A DNA stretch of 19,659 nt, from positions 1-19,659 of the forward strand of contig CALDSN010000143.1 of the NCBI GenBank assembly GCA_937924555.1, given 5' to 3'. A model generated the notes under the pieces. That model saw nothing but the letters and a program-made list of their open reading frames with translations, had not been told where the DNA came from and made no database searches. How positions within the stretch are numbered: position 1 is the first letter of the stretch; the number at the start of each line of letters is the position of its first letter. Source of the stretch: an uncultured bacterium. Its GTDB lineage: Bacteria > Cloacimonadota > Cloacimonadia > Cloacimonadales > Cloacimonadaceae. Of this stretch, positions 1-8,051 are shown one piece after another. The translations under genes were made by a program, and so were the position numbers.

Positions 1-1
1 C

Positions 2-1861
2 AATGTGATCGAGCGATTGAACCGTCCCACTTTGGTGCTATCCCACAACAAAACTCTTGCCGCACAGCTATATGGCGAGTTGAAGCAGCTTTTCCCGGAC
101 AATGCGGTGGAGTACTCCATCAGTTACTATGACTATTATCAGCCTGAAGCATACATCCCCGGCAAGGATATCTATATTGAGAAGGACAGCTCCATCAACG
201 AGCAGATAGAGAAGCTGCGCCTGCGAGCCACGATGAGCCTTATGGAGCGCAGGGATGTGATAATCGTATCCTCCGTATCCTGCATCTATGGTCTGGGCGT
301 ACCGGAAGAATATCGCGAAGCTCTTATCCGCTTGGAAACAGGCATGAAGATGGATAGAGAAGAGCTTATCAGCAGGCTTGTCCAGGCGCATTACAGCCGC
401 AACGATATTGCCTTCGAACGTGGTGCATTCAGGGTTCGCGGAGATATCGTGGATATCTATCCCGCATATCTGGAGCATTGCCTGCGCGTGGAGTTCTTTG
501 GCGACGAAATATGCAAGCTGGAAAAGCTGCATCCCATTTCCTACAACAGCCTTGGCGAGGTTGATTCATATCCTGTTTATCCCGCAATTCACTTCATTAT
601 GAGCGAGGAAAAGTTACGGGGTGCCCTTCATGGCATCGAGAGCGAGATGAATGCCAGGGTTGCCTATTATCTGGAGAACCAGCGTTATGTTGAGGCAGAC
701 CGCTTGAAGCAGCGCACTTCCTTTGATCTGGAAATGCTGCGTGAACTGGGATACTGCAGCGGCATCGAGAACTACACCCGCCATCTCACCGGTGCAGATG
801 CGGGTATGCCTCCCAGTTGCCTGCTGGATTATTTTCCCGATGATTTCCTGTTTGTCATCGACGAATCTCATGTTACTATCCCCCAAGTGCATGGGATGTT
901 CGGTGGGGACTACACACGCAAGAAGAACCTGGTGGAATATGGCTTCCGTCTACCTTCCGCTTTCGACAACCGCCCCTTGCGCTTCGAGGAGTTCGAATCC
1001 TTTATGCGCAGCGTCATCTTTGTCTCTGCCACCCCGGCGGATTATGAGCTAAGCCTCACCCAGGGCGAGATTGTGGAGCAGGTTATCCGTCCCACGGGGC
1101 TGCTTGATCCCGAGATTGAGGTGAAACCCATAAAGCATCAAGTGGACGATCTGATTGCCCAGATTAAAGAGCGCACCGCCAAGAACCAAAAAGCCTTGGT
1201 GATGACACTCACCAAGCGCATGAGCGAAGACCTATCCACCTATCTGAAGAATGCCGGAATTCGTGCCCGATACCTGCACAGTGATATTGATAGCATTGAA
1301 CGCTCCAAGATTATCCGCGAGCTTCGCCTGAATGAGTTCGATGTGCTGGTGGGGGTGAATCTTTTAAGGGAAGGTATAGACCTGCCGGAAGTTTCCTTGG
1401 TGGCTATTCTGGACGCGGATAAAACAGGTTTCCTCCGCTCTGCCAGATCGCTTATCCAGATATCCGGTCGTGCTGCCCGTAATGTGGATGGTAAGGTTAT
1501 TTTCTATGCAGATGAGATCACCGATGCCATGCAGAAAACCATATCGGAAACCAATCGCCGTAGAACCAAGCAGATAGCCTATAACGAAGAGCATGGGATA
1601 ACTCCGCAGACCATTATGAAGACCATCGAGCAGATTATGCAATCTACATCTATTGCAGAGGGTTATGACAAGATTGACAGCACTGATGCGGAAGCTGCCA
1701 AGCCTGCTAAAAAGGAATTTGTGGAGTATCTGGAGCTGGACAACAAAGAAAAAGTACTTGAGTTGCTAAGCAAAGAAATGAATAAAGCAGCGATGAAGCT
1801 GGACTTCGAGAGGGCGGCTGAACTCCGTGACCGCATCTGGGAGATGAAACAGGGGCATTAA
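2..1861 (+). CDS. uvrB: UvrABC system protein B, N-terminus cut by window edge
   Basis: This is the DNA-damage-verifying helicase subunit of nucleotide excision repair. It is loaded by UvrA and recruits UvrC for incision in the cytoplasm. The reading frame is open to the left edge. The first residues, NVIERLNRPTLVL, align with the stretch just after Walker A in UvrB, so roughly 55 residues with the GSGKT motif are missing and the GTG at position 5 is not a start. Counting from that GTG, I see the beta-hairpin region YYDYYQPEAY (41-50), helicase motif II DESH (286-289), FVSATP (339-344), TLTKRM (401-406), motif VI GRAARN (488-493) and a C-terminal UVR motif (about 578-615) that contacts UvrC. 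Motif VI is preceded by LIQIS where the E. coli protein has LIQTI. It is the only plus-strand gene here and is convergent with the pckA-like gene. Identification is secure; only the upstream start is unseen. Confidence 0.97.
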   Translation, partial: NVIERLNRPTLVLSHNKTLAAQLYGELKQLFPDNAVEYSISYYDYYQPEAYIPGKDIYIEKDSSINEQIEKLRLRATMSLMERRDVIIVSSVSCIYGLGVPEEYREALIRLETGMKMDREELISRLVQAHYSRNDIAFERGAFRVRGDIVDIYPAYLEHCLRVEFFGDEICKLEKLHPISYNSLGEVDSYPVYPAIHFIMSEEKLRGALHGIESEMNARVAYYLENQRYVEADRLKQRTSFDLEMLRELGYCSGIENYTRHLTGADAGMPPSCLLDYFPDDFLFVIDESHVTIPQVHGMFGGDYTRKKNLVEYGFRLPSAFDNRPLRFEEFESFMRSVIFVSATPADYELSLTQGEIVEQVIRPTGLLDPEIEVKPIKHQVDDLIAQIKERTAKNQKALVMTLTKRMSEDLSTYLKNAGIRARYLHSDIDSIERSKIIRELRLNEFDVLVGVNLLREGIDLPEVSLVAILDADKTGFLRSARSLIQISGRAARNVDGKVIFYADEITDAMQKTISETNRRRTKQIAYNEEHGITPQTIMKTIEQIMQSTSIAEGYDKIDSTDAEAAKPAKKEFVEYLELDNKEKVLELLSKEMNKAAMKLDFERAAELRDRIWEMKQGH

Positions 1862-1912
1862 ACTCCCCTGCCTACATCTACTCTCATGCTGCTTTCTTGG
1901 GGGCATTGCCTG

Positions 1913-1972
1913 ATCATTACCTGATCATTACCTGTTTAGTATGCAATGATCAGGTAATGATCAGGTAATGAT
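1913..1972. repeat. Long inverted repeat built from 11-bp direct repeats
   Basis: The left arm (1913-1934) contains the 11-mer CTGATCATTAC in tandem and phased at 11 bp. The right arm (1951-1972) is its exact 22-base reverse complement. The 16-nt loop (1935-1950) itself begins another partial copy (AATGATCAGG), so several pairing registers are possible. A short outer match, CTTGG (1896-1900) with CCAAG (1974-1978), could lengthen the stem. No T-run follows on either strand, so it is not a classical intrinsic terminator. It lies between the ends of two convergent genes. It could be a transcript-end stabiliser, a REP-like intergenic element, or a binding site for a protein reading TGATCA-centred half-sites on one face of the helix. 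Only the structure is seen; the role is unknown. Confidence 0.85.
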
Positions 1973-2022
1973 ACCAAGGACAGACCAAGGGATGAAGTCA
2001 GAGGGGAATGACATATTTGATG

Positions 2023-2059
2023 CATAAAGCTAAGCGGGAGTATGAACTCCCGCTTTATG
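2023..2059. terminator. GC-rich hairpin between convergent uvrB and pckA-like genes
   Basis: AAGCGGGAGT (2032-2041) pairs perfectly with ACTCCCGCTT (2046-2055) around a 4-nt ATGA loop. The stem can be extended by CATAA/TTATG pairs with a 5-nt bulge on the left (2023-2059). Its position between two converging genes, 23 nt past the pckA-like stop codon, suits a bidirectional terminator. However, there is no clear T-tract on either strand, so termination is inferred from position and stem strength. Confidence 0.55.
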
Positions 2060-2081
2060 TTATGGTATATTGCCTGGATAT

Positions 2082-3809
2082 TTAAGCTAAATTGAGAGAC
2101 TTAACCAGCTTCTCTTGGGTTTCCGGCTTCTCTTTCAGGTCGCTGCCGAGAAGGAAATCCTTACGCTGCGTAAACCTATCTTTAAGCAAGGTCTTGTAAG
2201 CTTCCATATTGGAGCGGGTTGCGGGATTATACTTATCGTAGAATCCGGGCAGGATAGCTTCGATTGATGCGCGTGAAGGGATCATTGCGCCTGGCAAGGC
2301 ATCCCAAGGTTCCCAAGTGATGCTGTCAGTTAGGATAGCTGTCTGCAAGGTGAGGGATGTCTTGAGGGGAATGGCTTCCAACACATCGTCAGATTCCTTC
2401 CAATACCCGCGGGAGTTGAAGCAATAGAAATCCGCACCGTTATCAGCAACAGCAAGGAAAGCATCCACATCGCGGTGCAGTTCATAAACGCGGAAGGGAT
2501 TGGCAAAAGGCTCGAATACAAGCTTGTTAAGCTCTTCCTCGGCAACGTTTTCCGCACGGTTGCGCTGGGTCATCAGGGCAGCACCCATGGCGATGGCGAG
2601 GTATTTGTCCGTGCATTTTATCACAGGAGGCAAAACAGAATCCTTCATCAGCCACACCAAAGCCTTGGGGAAGGCACAGCGGTTCACATAGCTGCCAAGC
2701 AGGCTGCGGTCTAACAAAGCTCTGCCGTTGGAGTTGCGAAGGTCTAAGCCCACGGGAGTGCGCTTGCCGTTGATATCCAGGATAGCGTGGTTCATCAAAG
2801 CCAAGGCATACTTCCAGTCCGGATGGTCGATGGGACGGCTGTCGGTTTTATCGAACAGGGTAGGTTCCCACACACGACAGACCTTGTTATCTAAGTCTAT
2901 CTGGAAGGCATCATCATGCAACACGACTTTGGAGAAGCCTTCGGGGAGAGTGCCGGCATTGTCATGATTGTTAGTATGGCTGGATTTTCCTGTTCCGGAA
3001 AGTCCGTAGAAAGCGATGGAACGCTTGCCAAGTTTGTGGAAGGCAGCATCTTTGCAGGTGCTGAAATCAATCTCCTTGATACCACCATGGCAGGCAGCCA
3101 TACCGATGCGGATGCCGGATGTCCATGCCAGGGTTAAGGTCCCTTTCTTGCGTTCGCCGAAATAGCGCATGCCGAGGTTCACAATCACATTGTGCTTTTC
3201 GTCCACCAAAGCAAGTTGAGGTGCCCCCACATTGTTATAGAAATCATCGTTGCAAGTCCATTCGTTGAATGCCACGAGGATGATGTCCTGGATGGGAAGC
3301 TTGGGACTGGATTCGTATTGAGCTTTAAGCTGCTCGTAGGGAGCGAAGTTCAATAGCCAGTTGTAAAGGTTCACAGCATCACTTTCTGTGGTAACAAAGG
3401 TTGCCTTTATCATCAGGTCTTTATCCATACCCAATATAGCTTCAGCTTTTATGAGTGGATAATGCTGCATTTGCCACACTGCTTCGCGGAAATCCCCTTC
3501 CAATTTGTTCTTCTGCGAAGCATTGAGACGGTGATAAAAACGACGTGCTTTCGCCGTTCTACCGATGATGTTGCCGTGGCAATCGTTAAGCACTTTTGCA
3601 TCGGCGGGGAGATTGTGCAGTTTTACAAACTCGGGATATACGGGTAGGTCTGTTTCACTAACCCCGGGTTGTTTCTTAGCTAGTTCATAAGCTTCTCTGA
3701 TGTTCACGGTGCGCACCGTGTGGCTATTCATCAGCGTTTCTGCAATGGCACGAATGGGAGACATTTCCTTTAAGTTTGGATAAAACTCCGCACTACTCTT
3801 GCTTGCCAT
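2082..3809 (-). CDS. Divergent ATP-type phosphoenolpyruvate carboxykinase homologue
   Basis: The family interconverts oxaloacetate plus ATP with PEP plus CO2 and ADP in the cytoplasm, linking the TCA-cycle acids to gluconeogenesis or anaplerosis. At 575 aa it is longer than the usual ~530-540 aa enzyme. Visible family signatures are YFGERKKGT (216-224; bacterial enzymes have GGEMKKG), a His in AACHGG (241) near the metal-ligand position, the kinase-1a P-loop GLSGTGK (269-275), HDD (298-300) in place of the usual GDDE, and LPPV (393-396). The P-loop continues SSHT, not the usual TTL. The Arg expected after LPPVS is Lys here (LPPVIK). These changes put it outside the canonical PckA group, so substrate and direction are less certain than fold. 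The start ATG at 3809 has GGAGGA a few bases upstream. It lies 32 nt downstream of the spt-like gene, last in the seven-gene cluster. Confidence 0.8.
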   Translation of the reverse strand: MASKSSAEFYPNLKEMSPIRAIAETLMNSHTVRTVNIREAYELAKKQPGVSETDLPVYPEFVKLHNLPADAKVLNDCHGNIIGRTAKARRFYHRLNASQKNKLEGDFREAVWQMQHYPLIKAEAILGMDKDLMIKATFVTTESDAVNLYNWLLNFAPYEQLKAQYESSPKLPIQDIILVAFNEWTCNDDFYNNVGAPQLALVDEKHNVIVNLGMRYFGERKKGTLTLAWTSGIRIGMAACHGGIKEIDFSTCKDAAFHKLGKRSIAFYGLSGTGKSSHTNNHDNAGTLPEGFSKVVLHDDAFQIDLDNKVCRVWEPTLFDKTDSRPIDHPDWKYALALMNHAILDINGKRTPVGLDLRNSNGRALLDRSLLGSYVNRCAFPKALVWLMKDSVLPPVIKCTDKYLAIAMGAALMTQRNRAENVAEEELNKLVFEPFANPFRVYELHRDVDAFLAVADNGADFYCFNSRGYWKESDDVLEAIPLKTSLTLQTAILTDSITWEPWDALPGAMIPSRASIEAILPGFYDKYNPATRSNMEAYKTLLKDRFTQRKDFLLGSDLKEKPETQEKLVKSLNLA

Positions 3810-3841
3810 GGTTCCTCCATCTCTTTTCTATTTTGGATTTG

Positions 3842-5020
3842 TTATATCAGTTTAAGCTCTTTGCCTATGCTGCGGAACTTATCCAGAGCCATATCCAGTT
3901 GCTCACGGGTGTGGGTAGCCATGAAAGAACAACGGATGAGGCAGGAATTCGGCGGGACTGCGGGTGGCACAACAGGATTAATGAACACGCCTTCTTCGCC
4001 AAGGCGTTTCCACATCTGGAAGGCATCCATCATATTGCCAACATGCAGCGGGATAACCGTGGTGCAGGAATCTCCGGTGTTAAAGCCCATTGCCTGGAAT
4101 TCCTTGAGCATATAGTTCGTATTCTCCCAAAGCTTGGCAATGCGTTCTGGCTCTTCCTTCATAATCTTCAGGGCTTCCAAAACGCTTGCTGTGGAAGCAG
4201 GGGGTAGGGATGCGGAGAAGATTAGTGCGCGGGATTTGTGTTTAAGATAGTGAATCAAAGGCTCACTTGCGGCGATAAAGCCACCTACAGAGGCAAGGGA
4301 CTTACTAAAGGTACCCATGATTAAGTCGGTCTCTTTGTTCAAGTTAAAGTGCTCCACTGTTCCGGCACCTGTTGCCCCCAATACACCCAGGGAATGAGCT
4401 TCGTCCACCATGATGTTTGAGCCGTATTTAGCGGCTAACTCCGCAATCTCCGGCAGCTTGGCGATATCACCTTCCATAGAGAATATGCCATCCACTACTA
4501 TGAGGCTCTTTTTACCTTCAATCTTCTGCAATACCCGCTCTAAAGAAGCCATATCATTGTGATTGAAACGTAGCATGTCGCCTTCGGCAAGCGTGCACCC
4601 ATCAATAATGGAAGCGTGATCATATTTATCGGTGATTACGTACTCGCCTTTGTTCACCATGGCGGAAATGCAACCTACATTAGCTTGATACCCCGTAGGA
4701 TATGCAAGGGCAGCTTCCTTGCCCACCAGCTTGGCAAGCTCATCTTCCAGCTCAATGTGAATGTCCAAAGTGCCATTAAGGAACCTGCTCCCGGCACAAC
4801 CGCTGCCATACTTTTGCACAGCTTTCATGGAGGCTTCTTTAACTCTGGGGTGATTAGTTAAGCCCAAGTAGCTGTTAGAGCCCATCATTAGCATTTTCTT
4901 TCCATCACAGATGACCTCGGTGTCTTGCTCCGAGCTGATTACCCGAAAGTAAGGGTAATATCCGGCAGCGATAGCTTTGCGGGCATCGGTGAACTTGTGG
5001 CATTTATCAAAAATACTCAT
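3842..5020 (-). CDS. Alpha-oxoamine synthase, probable serine palmitoyltransferase
   Basis: This is a PLP-dependent fold-type I enzyme of the group that condenses an amino acid with an acyl-CoA and releases CO2 (SPT, KBL, BioF). Length (392 aa) is typical. I see the PLP-stacking His in YDHASIIDG (H135), the Asp of VDEAH (D206) that holds the pyridine nitrogen, and the Schiff-base Lys in GTFSKSLASVGGF (K240). The TFSKS context, GSGCAGSRFLNGTLD (about 72-86), and the end pattern FINPVVPPAVPP...MATHT resemble Bacteroides serine palmitoyltransferase more than BioF or KBL, whose lysine motifs are TLGKA-like. If correct, it makes 3-ketosphinganine-type bases for sphingolipids. No other sphingolipid or biotin genes are in the window. 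The start ATG follows a GAGGAT ribosome site. It sits 13 nt after the AI-2E gene in the same transcript. Family is certain; substrate is inferred. Confidence 0.85.
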   Translation of the reverse strand: MSIFDKCHKFTDARKAIAAGYYPYFRVISSEQDTEVICDGKKMLMMGSNSYLGLTNHPRVKEASMKAVQKYGSGCAGSRFLNGTLDIHIELEDELAKLVGKEAALAYPTGYQANVGCISAMVNKGEYVITDKYDHASIIDGCTLAEGDMLRFNHNDMASLERVLQKIEGKKSLIVVDGIFSMEGDIAKLPEIAELAAKYGSNIMVDEAHSLGVLGATGAGTVEHFNLNKETDLIMGTFSKSLASVGGFIAASEPLIHYLKHKSRALIFSASLPPASTASVLEALKIMKEEPERIAKLWENTNYMLKEFQAMGFNTGDSCTTVIPLHVGNMMDAFQMWKRLGEEGVFINPVVPPAVPPNSCLIRCSFMATHTREQLDMALDKFRSIGKELKLI

Positions 5021-5033
5021 GTAATCCTCATCT

Positions 5034-6095
5034 CTATATTATTCGAAAATCTCGTAAGTTAATATACAGCACCTTCATGATGCTGTAGGTGATATAAACT
5101 AAGGGGACAGAAATCAGCATCCACAGAATGCCACCATACCATCCTCCGGCTATGACGGTAAGAAGCACCAATAAAGGGTGCATACTTATTGTTCCACCCA
5201 CAACCACGGGGTAGATGATATTATTGTCAATAACTTGCACTATATACATGGCAAGCGCTGCATATACAATCATGATGATGGGACCGCCATTGAGAAGCAC
5301 TGTAAATGCTGCTAGGGCTCCTCCCATGAATGGTCCAAAATATGGAATGATATTCGCCACTCCAGCAGTAGCACCTATCAGTACTGGATTTTTGATGCCT
5401 ACAATGCCAAAAGCTATCGATGCCATGAAACCCACCACGATAACCTCGAAGAGCATTGCTCTCAGGAAGGTTCCAACCGTAGTGTCGAACTTGCGTAACA
5501 GAATGATACACAGCTCAAAATAGCGATTGGTGGATAGCTCCAGAGCAGCCTTACGAAGCTTGTACTTATCCTTCAGCATGAAGAAACTCAGCAGCGGAAT
5601 GGTAGCAATCAACGAAAGTGTGGAAAGAATATTCTGGTAGTTATCCATCAAGAGTTTTGGGATGCTGGCAAGGCTCTCATTTGCACTATCAAGTAGTTCA
5701 ACCATCTTTGGAGCGAGAGTCAAACCCGGTATCTGCGAATCAAGGTTCTGCATGAATGTATATATCCCGTTCACAAATGGGATATTAACGATATACTGAC
5801 CGCTAAGATGTTTGCCACTTGCATATAGGTCAAACAGGTAGTTTCCTTGCTTCACCAAGTCCGGCAAAAAGCGGGAGGTCATCCAGGCAAGCAAGCCGAT
5901 AATAACTAAATAAACCCCAACAACAGACAACCAACGGGGTATACGTCTTCTTTCCAGCCACGAAACAAAGGGATCAAGAATGTAGGAGAATACCATGGCA
6001 TAAACCAGATTGGCGAAGATCCAGCGGTAGAAGAATACTCCCAATGTGAGCACAGAAAGTAGCAAGAGATAGAAGAGCAACTTTGTCCAGTTCAT
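5034..6095 (-). CDS. AI-2E family (PerM/TqsA-like) integral membrane transporter
   Basis: A 353-aa polytopic inner-membrane protein. Hydrophobic segments near residues 5-40 and 55-80 precede a soluble stretch with conserved LPKLLMDNYQNIL. Further membrane segments follow, with the family-like GVANIIPYFGPFMGG motif around residues 245-260 and the IDNNIIYPVVVGGTISMHPLLVLL region near 290-315. That order (N-terminal helices, exposed loop, then a re-entrant Pro/Gly-rich core) is typical of PF01594. Characterised members export signalling molecules or act as Na+/H+ antiporters, so the substrate cannot be assigned here. The start ATG at 6095 lies 15 nt after the stop of the cNMP-domain gene. The nearest ribosome-site match, AGGTG, is about 12 nt upstream, which is rather far, so translation may depend on upstream reading. 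Confidence 0.88.
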   Translation of the reverse strand: MNWTKLLFYLLLLSVLTLGVFFYRWIFANLVYAMVFSYILDPFVSWLERRRIPRWLSVVGVYLVIIGLLAWMTSRFLPDLVKQGNYLFDLYASGKHLSGQYIVNIPFVNGIYTFMQNLDSQIPGLTLAPKMVELLDSANESLASIPKLLMDNYQNILSTLSLIATIPLLSFFMLKDKYKLRKAALELSTNRYFELCIILLRKFDTTVGTFLRAMLFEVIVVGFMASIAFGIVGIKNPVLIGATAGVANIIPYFGPFMGGALAAFTVLLNGGPIIMIVYAALAMYIVQVIDNNIIYPVVVGGTISMHPLLVLLTVIAGGWYGGILWMLISVPLVYITYSIMKVLYINLRDFRII

Positions 6096-6110
6096 CTATG
6101 CGGTAAACAC

Positions 6111-6611
6111 CTATGAGTTTGTATTACCCTTCGTGATTGAAGAGGCATCAGCACATATCTGAAAGATATAGTCACTGAAAGATTCACAAATTCCTGATAG
6201 TATCTTCACACCCATATGAGGATTGTTATCCATCAAGTCAACAAAGTCCTTGCGAGAGATAGCATTTGCTTCTACGGGTGTTATTGCTCGGGCAGAACTG
6301 CTGCGAATATTCTCATGGTACATATCCATGATACCTATCCACTGGTTCTTTTTCAACACGCTTCTCCCACTGGGGTGTGCCTTGCCCAACACTTCAATTT
6401 CCCCACTCTCGATGAAGAATATCATTTCTAGCGGATAGTCCTTATCGAACAGCAGCTCACCAGCCTTGAAGCTACGGTGGTGCATGAAGTTATTCAGTAG
6501 ATACAGCTCAAAGGAATCCAACTTACGGAAAATTGATATCTCCTTCAAATATGCGTTCTTGTCTGCCTTATGGAATAAGGATTTCAGCCAACCCAGTATC
6601 AATTTTAGCAT
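6111..6611 (-). CDS. Cyclic nucleotide-binding-domain protein without HTH
   Basis: About 166 aa with one cNMP-binding beta-roll (roughly residues 25-145: IFRKLDSFELYLLNNF, then FKAGELLFDKDYPLEMIFFIESGEIEVL, then ARAITPVEANAISRKDF). A short N-terminal hydrophobic/amphipathic helix (MLKLILGWLKSLF) could attach it to the membrane. There is no DNA-binding C-terminal helix-turn-helix, so it is not a CRP/FNR regulator. In the phosphate cassette the usual FGE becomes WIGIM, losing the ribose-binding Glu, while an Arg is retained in IRSSSARA. Ligand binding is therefore doubtful. The open frame extends to 6659 inside pcm. I chose ATG 6611 because GAGG lies 5 nt upstream. ATG 6614, overlapping the pcm stop as TAATG, is nearly as likely. 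Translational coupling to pcm is expected. Confidence 0.82.
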   Translation of the reverse strand: MLKLILGWLKSLFHKADKNAYLKEISIFRKLDSFELYLLNNFMHHRSFKAGELLFDKDYPLEMIFFIESGEIEVLGKAHPSGRSVLKKNQWIGIMDMYHENIRSSSARAITPVEANAISRKDFVDLMDNNPHMGVKILSGICESFSDYIFQICADASSITKGNTNS

Positions 6612-6613
6612 CA

Positions 6614-7264
6614 TTACCTCGTAGGTAAATCGTTGTTGATAAGCGGCACAAAGGAGCATGCACCATTATGGGAGATGAGTACCTCACCGTTGAGTTTGCG
6701 GATTACATGCAGTATCTGGTTACCTGCTGATCCCACGGGAATGGTCATAATCCCTCCTTCATCAAGCTGTTGCACAAGGGCGGGGGGGATTTCTTCTGCA
6801 CCGGCGGAAACGATAATCTTTTCAAAAGTCTTATGGGCAGGATAAGCTCTCTTCCAACCCTGATGTCCATCCCCTATCAAGTAAAAGATATTGGAATATC
6901 CTGCTTTCTTAAGGGTTTTACGCGCAGCAAGCGAGAGGCTCTCAATGCGCTCGATACTGCATACTTCCTTCACGATTTCGGCAAGCAGAGCACTTTGATA
7001 ACCGCTGCCAGTGCCCACTTCCAGTACTACATCAGTGCTCTTAAGCTCCATCAACTGCATCATTATGGCTATCATCAATGGCTGGGATATGGTTTGGCTG
7101 TGAAGGATTGGTAAGGGCTGGTTTCGGTAGGCGTATTCTCGATACTCGGGAAGCACAAAATCTTCTCTTGGTACCTTGGCGAAGGCTTTGAGGATGTTGT
7201 TATCCGTTATTCCACCAGCTTGCAGTTCCTTTACAAGCTTGTCTCTCTGGTCTTCGAAACGCAT
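6614..7264 (-). CDS. pcm: Protein-L-isoaspartate O-methyltransferase
   Basis: A cytoplasmic repair enzyme that uses S-adenosylmethionine to methylate isoaspartyl residues in aged proteins and so allows their return to aspartate. With the chosen start it is 216 aa, the usual size. Markers are PLPILHSQTISQP (about 51-62, the substrate loop), SAM motif I VLEVGTGSGYQ (about 80-90), GDGHQGW (about 131-137) and the ending region VQQLDEGGIMTIPVG. The frame is open to 7303, but that would overlap surE by 40 nt. ATG 7264 overlaps the surE stop by one base (TGATG) and has GGAG six bases upstream, so I chose it. surE-pcm adjacency is widely conserved, which supports both calls. Confidence 0.95.
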   Translation of the reverse strand: MRFEDQRDKLVKELQAGGITDNNILKAFAKVPREDFVLPEYREYAYRNQPLPILHSQTISQPLMIAIMMQLMELKSTDVVLEVGTGSGYQSALLAEIVKEVCSIERIESLSLAARKTLKKAGYSNIFYLIGDGHQGWKRAYPAHKTFEKIIVSAGAEEIPPALVQQLDEGGIMTIPVGSAGNQILHVIRKLNGEVLISHNGACSFVPLINNDLPTR

Positions 7265-8034
7265 CAGCTCTCCAGATGAAGCATGTTGTTGGTTTCCAGC
7301 CAATCCAGAATCTCCGGAAAAGCATTAGCGTCACTTAGATCAAATCCTAAGGGAGTTATGGAAATGTAACCTTCGGATACGGCTTCCGCATCGGTACCTC
7401 GCTCAATATCCCATACTGGCTTATCACCGCCCACCCGGTAACTGAATTCATTCTCTCCCTCTTCCAGTACCTTGATGAAGTTATAGTACTTACGGTGCCC
7501 CGTCTTGGTGAGCTTGATTCCTTTAACCTCCTCAAATTCAATATTTGGGATGTTAATATTCAACACTCCATGAGCTTTACAAAGCTTGTCTATACCCATT
7601 TCCAGAAGCTTATTCATCCACTTTGCTGCAACTTCAAACTTCTGCTCACTGTACGAGTTTATGGAGATGGCAATGGCTTTGTACCCCATCAAAGAGGCTT
7701 CCACCGCGGCAGCAACAGTGCCTGAATACAACACATCTTCACCCATGTTTTGCCCGGCATTTATTCCGGAGATAACCAAGTCCACTGGTTGAGTTAAAAT
7801 TTTCTGCAAAGCTATCACGGAACAATCAACAGGGGTTCCGCTCACGGAATACTCATTATCAGCTAATCGCTTAACAACTATATCGGTGCGCAGGCTTAGG
7901 GAATGAGAAGCTGCACTGCGTTCTCTATCTGGGGCAATGATGTAAAGTGTATGTCCAGCTGCTTTTAGTTCTGCAGCCAGAGCACGGATGCCGGGGGCAA
8001 ATATGCCGTCGTCATTGGTTAAAAATATATTCAA
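7264..8034 (-). CDS. surE: 5'/3'-nucleotidase SurE
   Basis: A cytoplasmic metal-dependent phosphatase acting on nucleoside monophosphates and short polyphosphates, linked to stress survival. The sequence has the metal-binding NDDG near the N-terminus (residues 7-10), APDRERSAASHSLS with the metal-ligand Ser (about 40), SGTPVDCS (about 65-72), SGINAGQNMGEDVLYSGTV (about 89-107) with the metal-ligand Asn, and AAAVEASLMG. Length, about 256 aa, matches the family. No in-frame ATG precedes NDDG. Candidate starts are TTG at 8043 and TTG at 8034. I prefer 8034: it gives the family-like N-terminus xNIFLTNDDG and lies 10 nt after GGAG, while 8043 lies only 1 nt after it. The preceding gene ends 17 nt upstream. 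Confidence 0.95.
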   Translation of the reverse strand: MNIFLTNDDGIFAPGIRALAAELKAAGHTLYIIAPDRERSAASHSLSLRTDIVVKRLADNEYSVSGTPVDCSVIALQKILTQPVDLVISGINAGQNMGEDVLYSGTVAAAVEASLMGYKAIAISINSYSEQKFEVAAKWMNKLLEMGIDKLCKAHGVLNINIPNIEFEEVKGIKLTKTGHRKYYNFIKVLEEGENEFSYRVGGDKPVWDIERGTDAEAVSEGYISITPLGFDLSDANAFPEILDWLETNNMLHLES

Positions 8035-8051
8035 GTGTTTCAATCTCCAGC

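Noticed and set aside
3776..4207. 143-aa plus-strand frame between pckA-like and spt-like genes
   Set aside because: It is antisense to the 3' end of the spt-like gene and the start of the pckA-like gene, both well supported.
6611..6659. Longer N-terminus for the cNMP-domain protein
   Set aside because: It would overlap pcm by 46 nt and has no ribosome site; the GAGG before 6611 and the junction with pcm favour the short form.
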